From positions 127,957 through 191,956 of the forward strand of contig DATMRS010000009.1 of assembly GCA_035566015.1 (NCBI GenBank): a DNA stretch of 64,000 nucleotides, in the 5' to 3' direction. This document shows, one piece after another, positions 28,008 to 36,709 of this stretch. Under the pieces are notes generated by a model. The model was not told the DNA's origin. It worked only from the letters and a program-made list of their open reading frames with translations, and did no database searches. A program made the translations under genes and the position numbers. The DNA comes from DATMRS01 sp035566015. Its GTDB lineage: Bacteria > Pseudomonadota > Alphaproteobacteria > Sphingomonadales > Sphingomonadaceae. The stretch's first letter is position 1. Every line of letters starts with the position of its first letter.

Positions 28008-29065
28008 AGTTGGTGGCCGGTGCGGTCGCGCTTCGTCGCCAGATAGGCGGCATTGTGCGGGTTGGGCGGCAGGCTGTGCGGCACCCGCTCGACAACGGTG
28101 ACGCCCGACGCCGCCAGCGCCGCCACCTTCGCGGGATTGTTGGTGAGCAGCCGGATATGGTCCTGCCCCAGCAGCTTCAGCATCCGCGCGGCGATGCCGA
28201 AATCGCGCGCATCGATCGCGAAGCCGAGCCGCAGATTGGCGTCCACCGTGTCGAAGCCCTGATCCTGCAAGGCATAGGCGCGCAGCTTGTTGACGAGGCC
28301 GATCCCCCGCCCTTCCTGCCGCAGATAGAGGAGGATGCCCCATCCGCTCTCCGCGATCCGCGCGAGCGCCGCCTGCAATTGCGGCCCGCAATCGCATTTG
28401 AGCGAGCCTAGCACGTCGCCCGTCAGGCATTCGCTGTGGAGGCGCACCAGCGGCGGCGCGCCATTGGGCGATCCGATCAGCAGGGCGACATGCTCCGCCG
28501 CATCCTCGGCATTGCGGAAGGCGACGATCTCCGTTTCGGCCGACGCGACGATCGGCAGCCGCGCGCGCGAGGCGATGGTCAGGCGCGCCGGCTCGTCATG
28601 CGCGGCGATCTCGGCCGCTGTCGCTTCGGCCGCCGCCTCGCCCCCCCCGCGCACGAAGAAAGCGGGCAGCATGCCCGCGAGCCGGGCGAGGCGCACCGCC
28701 GCCGCCGCCGCGTCGGGCGCGCGCGCCGGCACCGCGCGCCAGGGGCCGTTCAGGGGGCTGTCGAGATCATGCTGCGGATCGGCAAGCGCGGTCGCCGCCG
28801 CGAGATCGAGCCAGGGGACGCGCGCAATCTCGACCGGATGGCCCGGCGTCGCCGCGTCGCGCTGGTTGGCGAGCTTCAGCGTCACCGCGCGTTCGTGCGC
28901 GAGCAGCAGGTCGGCGGTGCCGTCGGCATCGAAGGCGGCGAGGCGTTCGTCGTCCGCCCGCTCGACCGCCAGCAGGACGATCCGGCCGTTCTCGCCCGTC
29001 ACGCCGACGGGCCAGCCGCGGCGCAGCGCGTCGATCGCGCGGGCGGCGGCGCGCGTGTCGCTCAA
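28004..29065 (-). CDS. ribA: GTP cyclohydrolase II
   Basis: The protein has ~353 residues. Its C-terminal ~200 residues form RibA: LVRLHSECLTGDVLGSLKCD with the zinc cysteines, YLRQEGRGIGLVNKLRAYAL and the RLLTNNPAKVAALAASGV region. It opens GTP to start riboflavin synthesis. The N-terminal ~150 residues (RRGWPVGVTGENGRIVLLAV) look like a degenerate RibB-type region, as in other alphaproteobacterial RibA proteins; the RibB activity cannot be claimed. The TTG start at 29065 overlaps the xthA stop (TTGA). An ATG at 29122 inside xthA is an alternative. Confidence 0.92.
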   Translation of the reverse strand: MSDTRAAARAIDALRRGWPVGVTGENGRIVLLAVERADDERLAAFDADGTADLLLAHERAVTLKLANQRDAATPGHPVEIARVPWLDLAAATALADPQHDLDSPLNGPWRAVPARAPDAAAAAVRLARLAGMLPAFFVRGGGEAAAEATAAEIAAHDEPARLTIASRARLPIVASAETEIVAFRNAEDAAEHVALLIGSPNGAPPLVRLHSECLTGDVLGSLKCDCGPQLQAALARIAESGWGILLYLRQEGRGIGLVNKLRAYALQDQGFDTVDANLRLGFAIDARDFGIAARMLKLLGQDHIRLLTNNPAKVAALAASGVTVVERVPHSLPPNPHNAAYLATKRDRTGHQL

Positions 29066-29856
29066 AACCGGAATTCCGTCACCAGCGGCACATGATCGGA
29101 GGGCTTGAGCCAGCTCCGGCATGGCTCATGGACCGCGTGGGCGACCGCCTGCCGCGCCAGCGCGGGGCTGGCCCACATATGATCGAGCCGGCGGCCGCGA
29201 TCGTTCGCGGTCCAGTCCTTCGCGCGATAGCTCCACCAGCTGTAATAACGCTGCGGCGCGGGGATGAAGCGGCGGCCGAGGTCGACCCAGTCGTGACTTT
29301 GCTGGAGGCGGGTGAGCGCCTCCACCTCGATCGGCGTGTGGCTCACCACGTCGATGAGCTGGCGATGGCTCCACACGTCGCATTCGAGCGGGGCGATATT
29401 GAAATCGCCGACGATCAAGGTCGGCTCGCGCAAGCGTTCGGACCAGCGCGTCATCCGCTCGACGAAATCGAGCTTCTGGCCGAACTTGGGATTGAGCGTG
29501 CGATCGGGAATGTCGCCGCCGGCGGGCACATAGACATTTTCCAGCCTCATGCCGTTTTCCAGCCGGACGCCGATATGGCGCGCCTCGCCATTGTCCTGCC
29601 AGTCATGGCGTATATCCTCGGCCAGCGGCACGCGGCTGAGGATGGCGACGCCATGATGCATGCGCTGCCCGTTCAGGACGAGGTGGCGATAGCCGAGCGC
29701 GTGGAACGGATCGGCGGGGAAGATGTCGTTCACCACCTTCGTTTCCTGCAAACACAATATGTCGGGCGCCTGCTCTGTCAGGAAGCGTTGGACGATATCG
29801 ATCCGGGCGCGCACCGAGTTGATGTTCCAGGAGGCGATCTTGAGGCTGTCGGTCAT
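29062..29856 (-). CDS. xthA: Exodeoxyribonuclease III
   Basis: The 264-residue protein is an XthA-type AP endonuclease: LKIASWNINSVRARIDIVQR, ILCLQETKVVNDIFP, GDFNIAPLECDVW, WTANDRGRRLDHMW and SDHVPLVTEF. These give the metal-binding and catalytic Glu, Asn, Asp and His residues. It cuts at abasic sites and trims 3' ends in base excision repair. ATG at 29856 is preferred over one two codons upstream. It heads the xthA-ribA-ldt operon, which uses overlapping starts throughout. Confidence 0.97.
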   Translation of the reverse strand: MTDSLKIASWNINSVRARIDIVQRFLTEQAPDILCLQETKVVNDIFPADPFHALGYRHLVLNGQRMHHGVAILSRVPLAEDIRHDWQDNGEARHIGVRLENGMRLENVYVPAGGDIPDRTLNPKFGQKLDFVERMTRWSERLREPTLIVGDFNIAPLECDVWSHRQLIDVVSHTPIEVEALTRLQQSHDWVDLGRRFIPAPQRYYSWWSYRAKDWTANDRGRRLDHMWASPALARQAVAHAVHEPCRSWLKPSDHVPLVTEFRF

Positions 29857-29862
29857 GCCCAT

Positions 29863-30074
29863 GCTCTAGCGAGGCGGAAGGCGGGATGCCAGCAACGCCG
29901 GACAAGGTAAGGCCCCCGCTCCGGGGGCATGGAACGGGGGCCGACCTGGCGTTCGTCACGCGAGGCGGGACGTGAAGCCCGGCCGGGCAACAGGGGGAAA
30001 TCCCGGATCAGGGCTCCACGACCGCATGTCCCCTTATAGGGATCGAACCTGTCGCCTCGATGAATAGGGGCGTC
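29863..30074. other. Intergenic region with several GC hairpins (lolA-xthA)
   Basis: A 212-bp gap between lolA and xthA holds the perfect hairpin GCCCCCG-CTC-CGGGGGC near 29911-29927 and further GC palindromes such as CCCGGCCGGG. Segments near 29922 (GGGGGCATG) and 30025 (CATGTCCCC) can pair. This might be a small structured RNA or only a processing/termination region. I recognise no RNA family in it. Confidence 0.3.
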
Positions 30075-30698
30075 TCAGCGCACGGGCCGCCGTGTCCTGG
30101 GGTCGGTCCAGCGGAACATATTGTCCGGGACAGGGACGTTGAAGCGCTGCTTCGACAGCCGCACCGTCGAACGGTTGTTTTGCGCGTCGAGCACCGTCCA
30201 GCCGCGCAGTTCCAGCCCCGCCGGCGCGCTCGCCACACGCCCGAAGGCGATCGTGATCGTCCCGAACTCGGGATGCTTGGGGTCCTTGCCCTCGACCAGC
30301 AGCAGGTTGGGATCGCCGCTCGGCACGACATGGGCGTAGCGGCTGAGGTCCTTCGAGGGATCGAGCAGCACCGACAGCGGCGAATTGCCGATCGGCCAGC
30401 GCGATACCTGCTTCACCGAATAATCGATCATGATGAGCGCCTTGCCGTCGCCGACGACGAGCAAAGGCACGCCCTTTTCATATTGGAAGCGGATGCGCCC
30501 CGGCCGCTTCAGCGTCAGCGTGCCGGTCAACGCCTTGCCGTTGCGATCGGTCTGGACGAAATCGGCGGTCATCGTGTTCACCGCGCGCAGATGGCGCGAC
30601 ACCTGCGCCAGCGAATCGGCCTCGGCGGCAAAGGCCGGCGCCGCCGCGAAGGTCAGCGCGACGGGGGCGGCGAGGGCGAGCAGGAACGGGCGAAACAT
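30075..30698 (-). CDS. lolA: Outer-membrane lipoprotein carrier protein LolA
   Basis: The 207-residue protein has a signal peptide (MFRPFLLALAAPVALTFAAA, cleavage near AFA-AE), then the LolA half-barrel: LRAVNTMTADFVQTDRNGKALTG, RPGRIRFQYEKG and GKALIMIDYSVKQVSRWP. LolA shuttles lipoproteins across the periplasm from LolCDE to the outer-membrane receptor. Many alphaproteobacteria lack LolB, so LolA may deliver directly. It lies ~85 bp downstream of ftsK, a common ftsK-lolA-xthA order in this group. Confidence 0.93.
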   Translation of the reverse strand: MFRPFLLALAAPVALTFAAAPAFAAEADSLAQVSRHLRAVNTMTADFVQTDRNGKALTGTLTLKRPGRIRFQYEKGVPLLVVGDGKALIMIDYSVKQVSRWPIGNSPLSVLLDPSKDLSRYAHVVPSGDPNLLLVEGKDPKHPEFGTITIAFGRVASAPAGLELRGWTVLDAQNNRSTVRLSKQRFNVPVPDNMFRWTDPRTRRPVR

Positions 30699-30783
30699 TC
30701 GGTTCTCCAGATTGGACGAGGCCGGGGATAGGCCGGCGCCATTGAACGCGCTCTGAACCCGCTTCGGCGCGCGAATATCCCGC

Positions 30784-33129
30784 TTATCCCGCGCGCCGCC
30801 AGAAATCGGGCAGATCGCCCACGTCGAGGATCACTTCGCGCCGGCCGACATGATCGGGCGGGCCGATCGCCTCGTCCTTCTCCATCCGCTCGATCAGGCG
30901 CGCGGCCGAATTGTAGCCGACGCGCAATTGCCGCTGCAGCCAGCTTGTCGAGGCCTTGCGATTCTCGACGACGAGCTGGACGGCGCGGCGATAGAGCTGC
31001 GTTTCGGGGTCGTCAGGCCCCGACGGCGCGCCTTCCAGTTCGTAGCCGCCATCCTCCGGCTCCTCGGTGACGGCGGAGATATAGTCGGGCGTGCCCTGCG
31101 CGCGCCAATGATCGGCGACGGCGCGCACCTCCTCGTCGGAGACGAAGGGGCCGTGGACGCGCGCGATCTGCTTGCCGCCGGGCATGTAGAGCATGTCGCC
31201 CTTGCCCAGCAGTTGCTCGGCCCCCTGCTCGCCCAGGATGGTGCGCGAATCGATCTTGCTCGTTACCTGGAAGCTGATCCGCGTCGGCAGGTTCGCCTTG
31301 ATGACGCCGGTGATGACGTCGACCGAGGGGCGCTGCGTCGCCATGATGAGGTGGATGCCCGCCGCGCGCGCCTTCTGCGCGAGCCGCTGGATCAGGAACT
31401 CGACCTCCTTGCCCGCCGTCATCATCAGGTCGGCCAGTTCGTCCACCACCACCACGATCTGCGGCAGCGGATCGAAATCGAGCGTTTCCTCCTCGTAGAT
31501 CGGCTGGCCCGTCTCGGCGTCATAGCCCGTCTGGACGCGGCGCGTGATCGGCTTGCCCTTCGCCTTGGCCGCGCGGATCGCCTCGTTGAAGGAAGCCAGG
31601 CTGCGCACGCTGGCCGACGCCATCATGCGATAGCGGTCCTCCATCTGCTCGACCGCCCATTTGAGCGCGCGCACCGCCTTCGACGGTTCGGTGACGACGG
31701 GCGAGAGGAGGTGGGGAATATTGTCGTAGATGCTCAGTTCCAGCATCTTCGGATCGATCATGATGAGGCGGCACTGCTCGGGCGTCAGCCGGTAGAGCAG
31801 CGACAGGATCATCGTGTTGAGGCCCACCGACTTGCCCGATCCGGTGGTGCCCGCGATCAGCAGGTGTGGCATCGGCGCGAGATCGGCAATCACCGGATCG
31901 CCGCCGATATTCTTGCCCAGGATCAGCGGCAGCCCGCTCTGCCGGGCGAACGCCTCGCTCTCGATCAGCTCGCGCAGCATCACCGATTCGCGATTCTGGT
32001 TCGGCAATTCGATGCCGATCACCGTCCGCCCCGGTATCGTCGCGACGCGGGCGGACAGCGCGGACATGTTGCGCGCGATGTCGTCGGCCAGCTGGATCAC
32101 CCGGCTCGCCTTGATCCCCGAGGCGGGTTCCAGTTCGTACATCGTGACGACAGGGCCGGGGCGCACCTCGACGATGCGGCCCTTGACGTGGAAATCGTCG
32201 AGCACCGTTTCCAGCAGCCGGGCGTTGCGCTCCAGCGCCGCGCGATCGATCGCGCCGCCATTGCCCGCCGGCACCTCGCCCAGCAGCGTCACCGGCGGCA
32301 AGGTATAGGGGCCGAGCGGCAGTTCGTTCTGCTTGCGCGGGGCCGTCTTCACCTCATCGGCGAGGGGCGGCATGCGCGGGTCCTTGACGATCGGGCCGGT
32401 ATCGCTGGGCTCCGCCGGCTCCTGCTTGCGGCGCGGCGGCGCCTTCTCGCGGCCGGCCTTGATCGCAAGCGGCGCATCATCGGCGGCGGCCTCGCGCCGG
32501 AAACGGCCGAACAGCCACGTCCGCTCGCCGGCATCGAGGCCAAGGCCCCACATCCACAAGGCGAGCCCGCCCGCGCCGAGCAGCACGATCAGCGCGATCC
32601 TGAGCCCGGTGATCCAGGCCGGCGCGCCGATCAGACGCAGCAGCGCCTCGATCGCCGAACCGCCGGCCAGCCCGATGCCGCCGCCCCAGCCGGCGGGCAG
32701 TTGCGACACCGATCCGCCGCGCAGCAACGTCAGCGCGATGCCGAACAATATGAGGCCGAAGACCGCCGCGATCAGGCCGCGCTTCCAGAGCCGCGCCTCG
32801 CCGCCGCGCCAGATACGCAGCCCCGCGACGATCCCCAGCGGCAGGAGCAATGCCGCCGGCGGGCCGAACAGGCTGAGCAGCAGATCGGCAAGCCAGGCGC
32901 CGGGCGTCCCCATCAGGTTGCGCGCCGGCCCGTCGGCGGCGGTGTTGAGCGACGGATCGGTGGGGTGATAGCTGGCCAGCGCGAGCAGCAACGCCAGCAT
33001 GGCGACCAGCAGCGCCGCCGCGCTTGCCAATGCGCCGCCGCGCCGCGCCGCGCGCGCCATCCTGCCCTTCACCATCGGCTTCGCCGACGCCATGCCGCCC
33101 GCCATACGCCCCGCCCTTCGTGCGTGCAT
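30784..33129 (-). CDS. ftsK: DNA translocase FtsK
   Basis: About 781 residues. The N-terminal ~210 residues carry four membrane helices (e.g. ALASAAALLVAMLALLLALA, LIAAVFGLILFGIALTLL, LRIALIVLLGAGGLALWMWG). A Pro/Lys linker follows. The motor domain has Walker A LLIAGTTGSGKSVGLNTMIL, Walker B VVVVDELADLMMTAGKE and the RISFQVTSKIDSRTILGEQG segment. A C-terminal gamma domain (YRRAVQLVVENRKASTSW, LQRQLRVGYNSAARLIERME) recognises KOPS. FtsK pumps chromosome ends at the septum. The start is ambiguous; ATG 33129 has AGGA six bases upstream, and 33105, 33093 and 33075 are alternatives. Confidence 0.95.
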   Translation of the reverse strand: MHARRAGRMAGGMASAKPMVKGRMARAARRGGALASAAALLVAMLALLLALASYHPTDPSLNTAADGPARNLMGTPGAWLADLLLSLFGPPAALLLPLGIVAGLRIWRGGEARLWKRGLIAAVFGLILFGIALTLLRGGSVSQLPAGWGGGIGLAGGSAIEALLRLIGAPAWITGLRIALIVLLGAGGLALWMWGLGLDAGERTWLFGRFRREAAADDAPLAIKAGREKAPPRRKQEPAEPSDTGPIVKDPRMPPLADEVKTAPRKQNELPLGPYTLPPVTLLGEVPAGNGGAIDRAALERNARLLETVLDDFHVKGRIVEVRPGPVVTMYELEPASGIKASRVIQLADDIARNMSALSARVATIPGRTVIGIELPNQNRESVMLRELIESEAFARQSGLPLILGKNIGGDPVIADLAPMPHLLIAGTTGSGKSVGLNTMILSLLYRLTPEQCRLIMIDPKMLELSIYDNIPHLLSPVVTEPSKAVRALKWAVEQMEDRYRMMASASVRSLASFNEAIRAAKAKGKPITRRVQTGYDAETGQPIYEEETLDFDPLPQIVVVVDELADLMMTAGKEVEFLIQRLAQKARAAGIHLIMATQRPSVDVITGVIKANLPTRISFQVTSKIDSRTILGEQGAEQLLGKGDMLYMPGGKQIARVHGPFVSDEEVRAVADHWRAQGTPDYISAVTEEPEDGGYELEGAPSGPDDPETQLYRRAVQLVVENRKASTSWLQRQLRVGYNSAARLIERMEKDEAIGPPDHVGRREVILDVGDLPDFWRRAG

Positions 33130-33239
33130 TGTTCGTCCTGGCCGACAATGCGCTGGCGGACGACTCCGGGTCAAGCGCATCGCCGGGAAGCGTAAAAGAG
33201 CTTCGACAAACTGTGCCGCCAACGGCTAGACCCACGGGC

Positions 33240-34457
33240 ATGGATAGCGACGTCATCATCCTGGGCGGCGGGCTTGTCGGCCTTACCCTCGCCATCGCGC
33301 TCGACGCGCATGGGGTCACCAGCATCGTCATCGACCCCGCCGATCCGCAAGCCGCGCTCACCGCCGGCTTCGACGGCCGCGCCTCGGCGGTGGCGAGCGC
33401 GCCATGGCGGATGCTGGAGACGATCGGCGTCGGCGCGCGCCTCGCGGGGCAGGGCTGCCCGATCGCGGCGATACAGGTGAGCGACGGATTGAAGCCCGGC
33501 GGGCTGCTGTTCGATCCCGATCCGCAGGACGGCGCGGTGGGCGTGATGTTCGAAAACCGCCTGCTGCGCATCGCGCTGCGCGAAGCCGCGCTGGCCGCGC
33601 CGGGCGTGACTTTGCTGGCGCCCGCCACCCCGGCCGAGGTGACGCGCGACGCATCGGGCGTCCGCGTGACGCTGGGGGACGGACGGACGGTTTCCGCGCG
33701 CCTGCTGGTCGGCGCGGAGGGCCGCCGATCGCCGACGCGCGAGGCGGCGGGGATCAAGGTGGCGCGCTGGTCATACGATCATGCCGCGATCATCGGATCG
33801 GTGACGCATGCGCGCCCGCATCAGGGAATCGCCTACGAGATTTTCTATCCCGAAGGCCCCTTCGCGATCCTGCCGCTGACCGACGATGCCGAGGGCCGCC
33901 ATCGCTCGGCGATCGTCTGGACGGTGAAGGGGAAGGATGCGCCGGCGATGCTGGACCTGCCCGACCGCGCCTATGCCGCCGAGGTGGAAAAGAAGATGGG
34001 CGGCCGGTTGGGCGCGATCGCGGCGGCAAGCCCGCGCTCAAGCTATCCGCTCGGCTTCCATCATGCCGCACGGATCACCGGCGAGCGGCTGGCGCTGGTC
34101 GGCGACGCCGCGCATGGCATCCACCCGATCGCGGGCCAGGGTCTTAACCTCGGCTTCCGCGACGTCGCGGCTCTGGTCGAGGTGCTTGTCGAGGGCGCGC
34201 GGCTGGGCCTCGACTTCGGCGACGCGCAGCTTCTCGCCCGCTACGAACGCTGGCGCGCGCTCGACACCTTCATGGTCGCGGCGTCGACCGACGGGCTGAC
34301 CCGCCTGTTCGGCCTGCCCGGCCGCACCGCCTCCGCCGCGCGCCGCTTCGGCCTCGGCGCGGTCCAGCGCATCGCCCCGCTCAAGCGCCGCTTCATGGCC
34401 GAAGCACGCGGCGAAACCGGCGCCCTCCCCCGCCTGCTGCAGGGCCTCAAGGCCTAG
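33240..34457 (+). CDS. UbiH/UbiF/Coq6-family FAD monooxygenase
   Basis: The 405-residue protein has the FAD motifs of the family: VIILGGGLVGLTLAIALDAH (GxGxxG), GAEGRRSPTREAAGI (DG motif region) and LALVGDAAHGIHPIAGQGLN, the signature around residues 285-305. Members hydroxylate the ubiquinone ring. Without experiment I cannot say which ring carbon this one modifies. It is divergent from ftsK with a ~110-bp gap. The start at 33240 directly precedes the first beta strand and is secure. Confidence 0.92.
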   Translation: MDSDVIILGGGLVGLTLAIALDAHGVTSIVIDPADPQAALTAGFDGRASAVASAPWRMLETIGVGARLAGQGCPIAAIQVSDGLKPGGLLFDPDPQDGAVGVMFENRLLRIALREAALAAPGVTLLAPATPAEVTRDASGVRVTLGDGRTVSARLLVGAEGRRSPTREAAGIKVARWSYDHAAIIGSVTHARPHQGIAYEIFYPEGPFAILPLTDDAEGRHRSAIVWTVKGKDAPAMLDLPDRAYAAEVEKKMGGRLGAIAAASPRSSYPLGFHHAARITGERLALVGDAAHGIHPIAGQGLNLGFRDVAALVEVLVEGARLGLDFGDAQLLARYERWRALDTFMVAASTDGLTRLFGLPGRTASAARRFGLGAVQRIAPLKRRFMAEARGETGALPRLLQGLKA

Positions 34458-34470
34458 ATCAACACTCACT

Positions 34471-34564
34471 CCGTCATTCCGGCGAAAGCCGGAATCCACG
34501 GACGGCGGCTCACCCAACAATGAAACAAGCCGAGTCCATGGTCTCCGACTTTCGTCGGGGTGAC
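34471..34564. repeat. Two-hairpin intergenic repeat, copy 3
   Basis: GTCATTCCGGCGAAAGCCGG, then AATCCACGGACGGCGGCTCA, a middle with GAAACAAGCCGAGTCCATGG, and the end hairpin CCGACTTTCGTCGGGGTGAC. It is ~94 bp long and nearly identical to copy 5, 249 bp away. It lies in the gap between the convergent UbiH and metY genes. Confidence 0.88.
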
Positions 34565-34596
34565 ACAAAAGATTTTGTCCGAACCGCCTCCCTCTC

Positions 34597-34690
34597 TGTC
34601 ATTCCCGCGCAGGCGGGAATCCATAAACGCCGCGTTTCGGCCTTCCGGCACCGACAGTGCCTATGGATTCCCGCCTTCGCGGGAATGACG
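34597..34690. repeat. Two-hairpin intergenic repeat, copy 4
   Basis: Ends are GTCATTCCCGCGCAGGCGGG and CCCGCCTTCGCGGGAATGAC, long inverted hairpins around a ~37-bp centre. It has the same plan as the other copies but a different middle. It lies between copies 3 and 5 in the same convergent gap. Confidence 0.88.
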
Positions 34691-34719
34691 AGGAATTAGG
34701 CGTCACCCGCCCCCCTCAC

Positions 34720-34873
34720 CCGTCATTCCGGCGAAAGCCGGAATCCATGGACGGCGGCTCACCCAACAATGAAGCAAGCCGAGTCCATGGCCCCAGACTT
34801 TCGTCGGGGTGACACAAAGGATCTTGTCCGAACCGCTACCCCTCTCCTGTCATTCCTACGCGGAAATGACAGG
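34720..34873. repeat. Two-hairpin intergenic repeat, copy 5, plus decayed tail
   Basis: The first 94 bp (34720-34813) repeat copy 3 almost exactly, with GCAAGCCGAGTCCATGG in the middle. The following TTGTCCGAACCGC stretch is also shared with the region after copy 3, so a ~150-bp unit has been tandemly duplicated. It ends in a decayed hairpin CCTGTCATTCC...GGAAATGACAGG at 34847-34873. Confidence 0.85.
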
Positions 34874-34896
34874 ACAAAGCCCGGAAATCGGACACG

Positions 34897-36192
34897 TCAC
34901 CCCGCCGCCGCGAACGCCTGCGTCAGATCGGCGAGGATATCGTCGATATGCTCGATCCCGACCGCCAGCCGGACATAGCCCGGCGAGACACCGGCCGCCG
35001 CCTGTTCCTCGGCCGAAAGCTGCGAATGGGTGGTCGAGGCCGGGTGGATCGCAAGGCTGCGCGTGTCGCCGATATTGGCGACATGGTAGAAGAGTTGCAG
35101 CGCGTCGATGAAGCGCCGCCCCGCCTCCAATCCGCCGGCCAGCTCGAAGCCCAGCAGGCCGCCGAAGCCGCCGCTCAGATAGCGGTCCGCCCGCTCGCGC
35201 GCCGCCCCTTCTTGCACCGAGGGGTGGATGATCCGCGTCACCTCGGGCCGCGTGCGCAGGAAATCGACCACCGCCTGCGTATTGCGGCAATGGCGCTCCA
35301 TCCGGAGCGGCAGCGTCTCGACGCCTTGCAGGAACTGGAAAGCGTTGAACGGCGACATCGCCGCGCCCAGATCGCGCAGCAGGATCACCCGCGCGCGCAA
35401 TATATAGGCGATCGGCCCCAGCGGCTTGGCGGCCTGGCTCCATATCGCGCCATGATAAGACGGGTCGGGCGTGTTGAGTTGCGGTTGGCGTTCGGCGAAC
35501 GCCTCCCAGTCGAACGTGCCGCCGTCGACGATCATGCCGCCGATCGAGGTGCCGTGGCCGCCCAGATATTTGGTGGTCGAATAGACGACGATCGCCGCCC
35601 CGTGCGCCAGCGGCCGGCACAAGGTCGGCGCGGCGGTATTGTCCATGATGAGCGGAATGCCGAGGCCACGGCCGATCTCCGCCACTTCGGCGATCGGGAA
35701 CACCTCCAGCTTCGGGTTGGGTAGCGTCTCGGCATAATAAGCGCGCGTGCGGTCGTCGGTGGCGCGGCGGAAATTCTCCGGGTCCGACGCATCGACGAAG
35801 CGCGCCTCCAGCCCCTGATCGCGCAAGGTGTTGGCGAACAGGTTCCAGGTGCCGCCATAGATGTGGCTCGACACGACGATATTGTCGCCCGCGCGCGCCA
35901 GATTCTGCACCGAGAAGGCCGAGGCCGACTGGCCCGACGCGACGCCGAGCGCCGCGACGCCGCCCTCGATCGCGGCGATCCGCTGTTCGAGCACGTCGGT
36001 CGTCGGATTCATGATCCTTGTATAGATGTTCCCCAGCTCCTCCAGCGCGAACAGGCTCGCCGCATGGCCCGTGTCGCGGAACTGGTAGGACGTCGTCTGA
36101 TAGATGGGCACGGCCACCGATCCGGTCGCCGGATCGGCGCGCCAGCCGGCATGGACCGCCAGCGTCTCGGGGTGGAGGCGGTCATGCGGCAT
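34897..36192 (-). CDS. metY: O-acetylhomoserine sulfhydrylase (Cys/Met PLP enzyme)
   Basis: The 431-residue protein is a gamma-family PLP enzyme: HPETLAVHAGWRADPATGSV, PIYQTTSYQFRDT and YTRIMNPTTDVLEQRIA. The lysine motif VVYSTTKYLGGHGTSIGGM sits near residue 205, and GIEHIDDILADLTQAF is at the C-terminus. Length and the HAGW/ YQTTSY pattern fit O-acetylhomoserine aminocarboxypropyltransferase, which makes homocysteine directly from sulfide. A MetZ or MetB role cannot be fully excluded. The start at 36192 has AGGAG eight bases upstream. No SAM-II riboswitch was recognised before it. Confidence 0.92.
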   Translation of the reverse strand: MPHDRLHPETLAVHAGWRADPATGSVAVPIYQTTSYQFRDTGHAASLFALEELGNIYTRIMNPTTDVLEQRIAAIEGGVAALGVASGQSASAFSVQNLARAGDNIVVSSHIYGGTWNLFANTLRDQGLEARFVDASDPENFRRATDDRTRAYYAETLPNPKLEVFPIAEVAEIGRGLGIPLIMDNTAAPTLCRPLAHGAAIVVYSTTKYLGGHGTSIGGMIVDGGTFDWEAFAERQPQLNTPDPSYHGAIWSQAAKPLGPIAYILRARVILLRDLGAAMSPFNAFQFLQGVETLPLRMERHCRNTQAVVDFLRTRPEVTRIIHPSVQEGAARERADRYLSGGFGGLLGFELAGGLEAGRRFIDALQLFYHVANIGDTRSLAIHPASTTHSQLSAEEQAAAGVSPGYVRLAVGIEHIDDILADLTQAFAAAG

Positions 36193-36276
36193 TGCGGCTA
36201 CTCCTGATCTGGCCAAGGCAAACGCCTAGCCTAGCGTGGCGCGCCGGCGTAGCCAACCGGCGACTCGGGCCGCCGC

Positions 36277-36555
36277 TCAGTTCGGGTCGCGGCGCCCGCG
36301 CGGGCCGGTGGCCGCCTCGTCATGTCCGCTCTTGTCGCTGAAGAAGGCGGCGGCGAAGAGGCCGCAGCCGAGCACCATCGACACGAAGACGCCCGCGATG
36401 GTGGCGATCACCATATGCGTCTGGAGCGGGCCGTAGAGCGAGAGATACCAGAGCGAGCCGACGACCATCACCACACCGGCGACGCCGATGATCAGCATCA
36501 TGCGCTTGAACTGGGCCTTGGCGGCGGAAACACGGGCAGGATCGGGGGAAGACAT
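36277..36555 (-). CDS. Two-span membrane protein of unknown function
   Basis: The 92-residue protein has two hydrophobic helices (MMLIIGVAGVVMVVGSLWYL and MVIATIAGVFVSMVLGCGLF) joined by SLYGPLQTH, with a charged C-terminal tail (SDKSGHDEAATGPRGRRDPN). It has no signal peptide cleavage site, so it is probably an inner-membrane hairpin. I recognise no named family, but the composition and length look like a real gene, and a GGAAAGATC-type purine stretch precedes the ATG. It is convergently unrelated to its neighbours and sits ~85 bp upstream of metY. Confidence 0.62.
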   Translation of the reverse strand: MSSPDPARVSAAKAQFKRMMLIIGVAGVVMVVGSLWYLSLYGPLQTHMVIATIAGVFVSMVLGCGLFAAAFFSDKSGHDEAATGPRGRRDPN

Positions 36556-36709
36556 GGGAAAGATCCTTTCGCTGGCGGCTACCGGCAGCGGAACGCCGAT
36601 GACCGCCTAAAGAAGCATATAGAATATTTGTTTTGCTTTCGCCAGTCCGTTTTGGGCCATATGGTGCCTCTTGTCGCATCTCGCCACGATCTTCCGCTAT
36701 GCAGGCTAC

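Noticed and set aside
30850..33195. Long plus-strand open frame opposite ftsK
   Set aside because: Composition is that of a GC-rich shadow and FtsK on the other strand has all motor motifs.
36193..36276. SAM riboswitch before metY
   Set aside because: The gap of 84 bp lacks the SAM-II pseudoknot sequence as far as I can recognise it.
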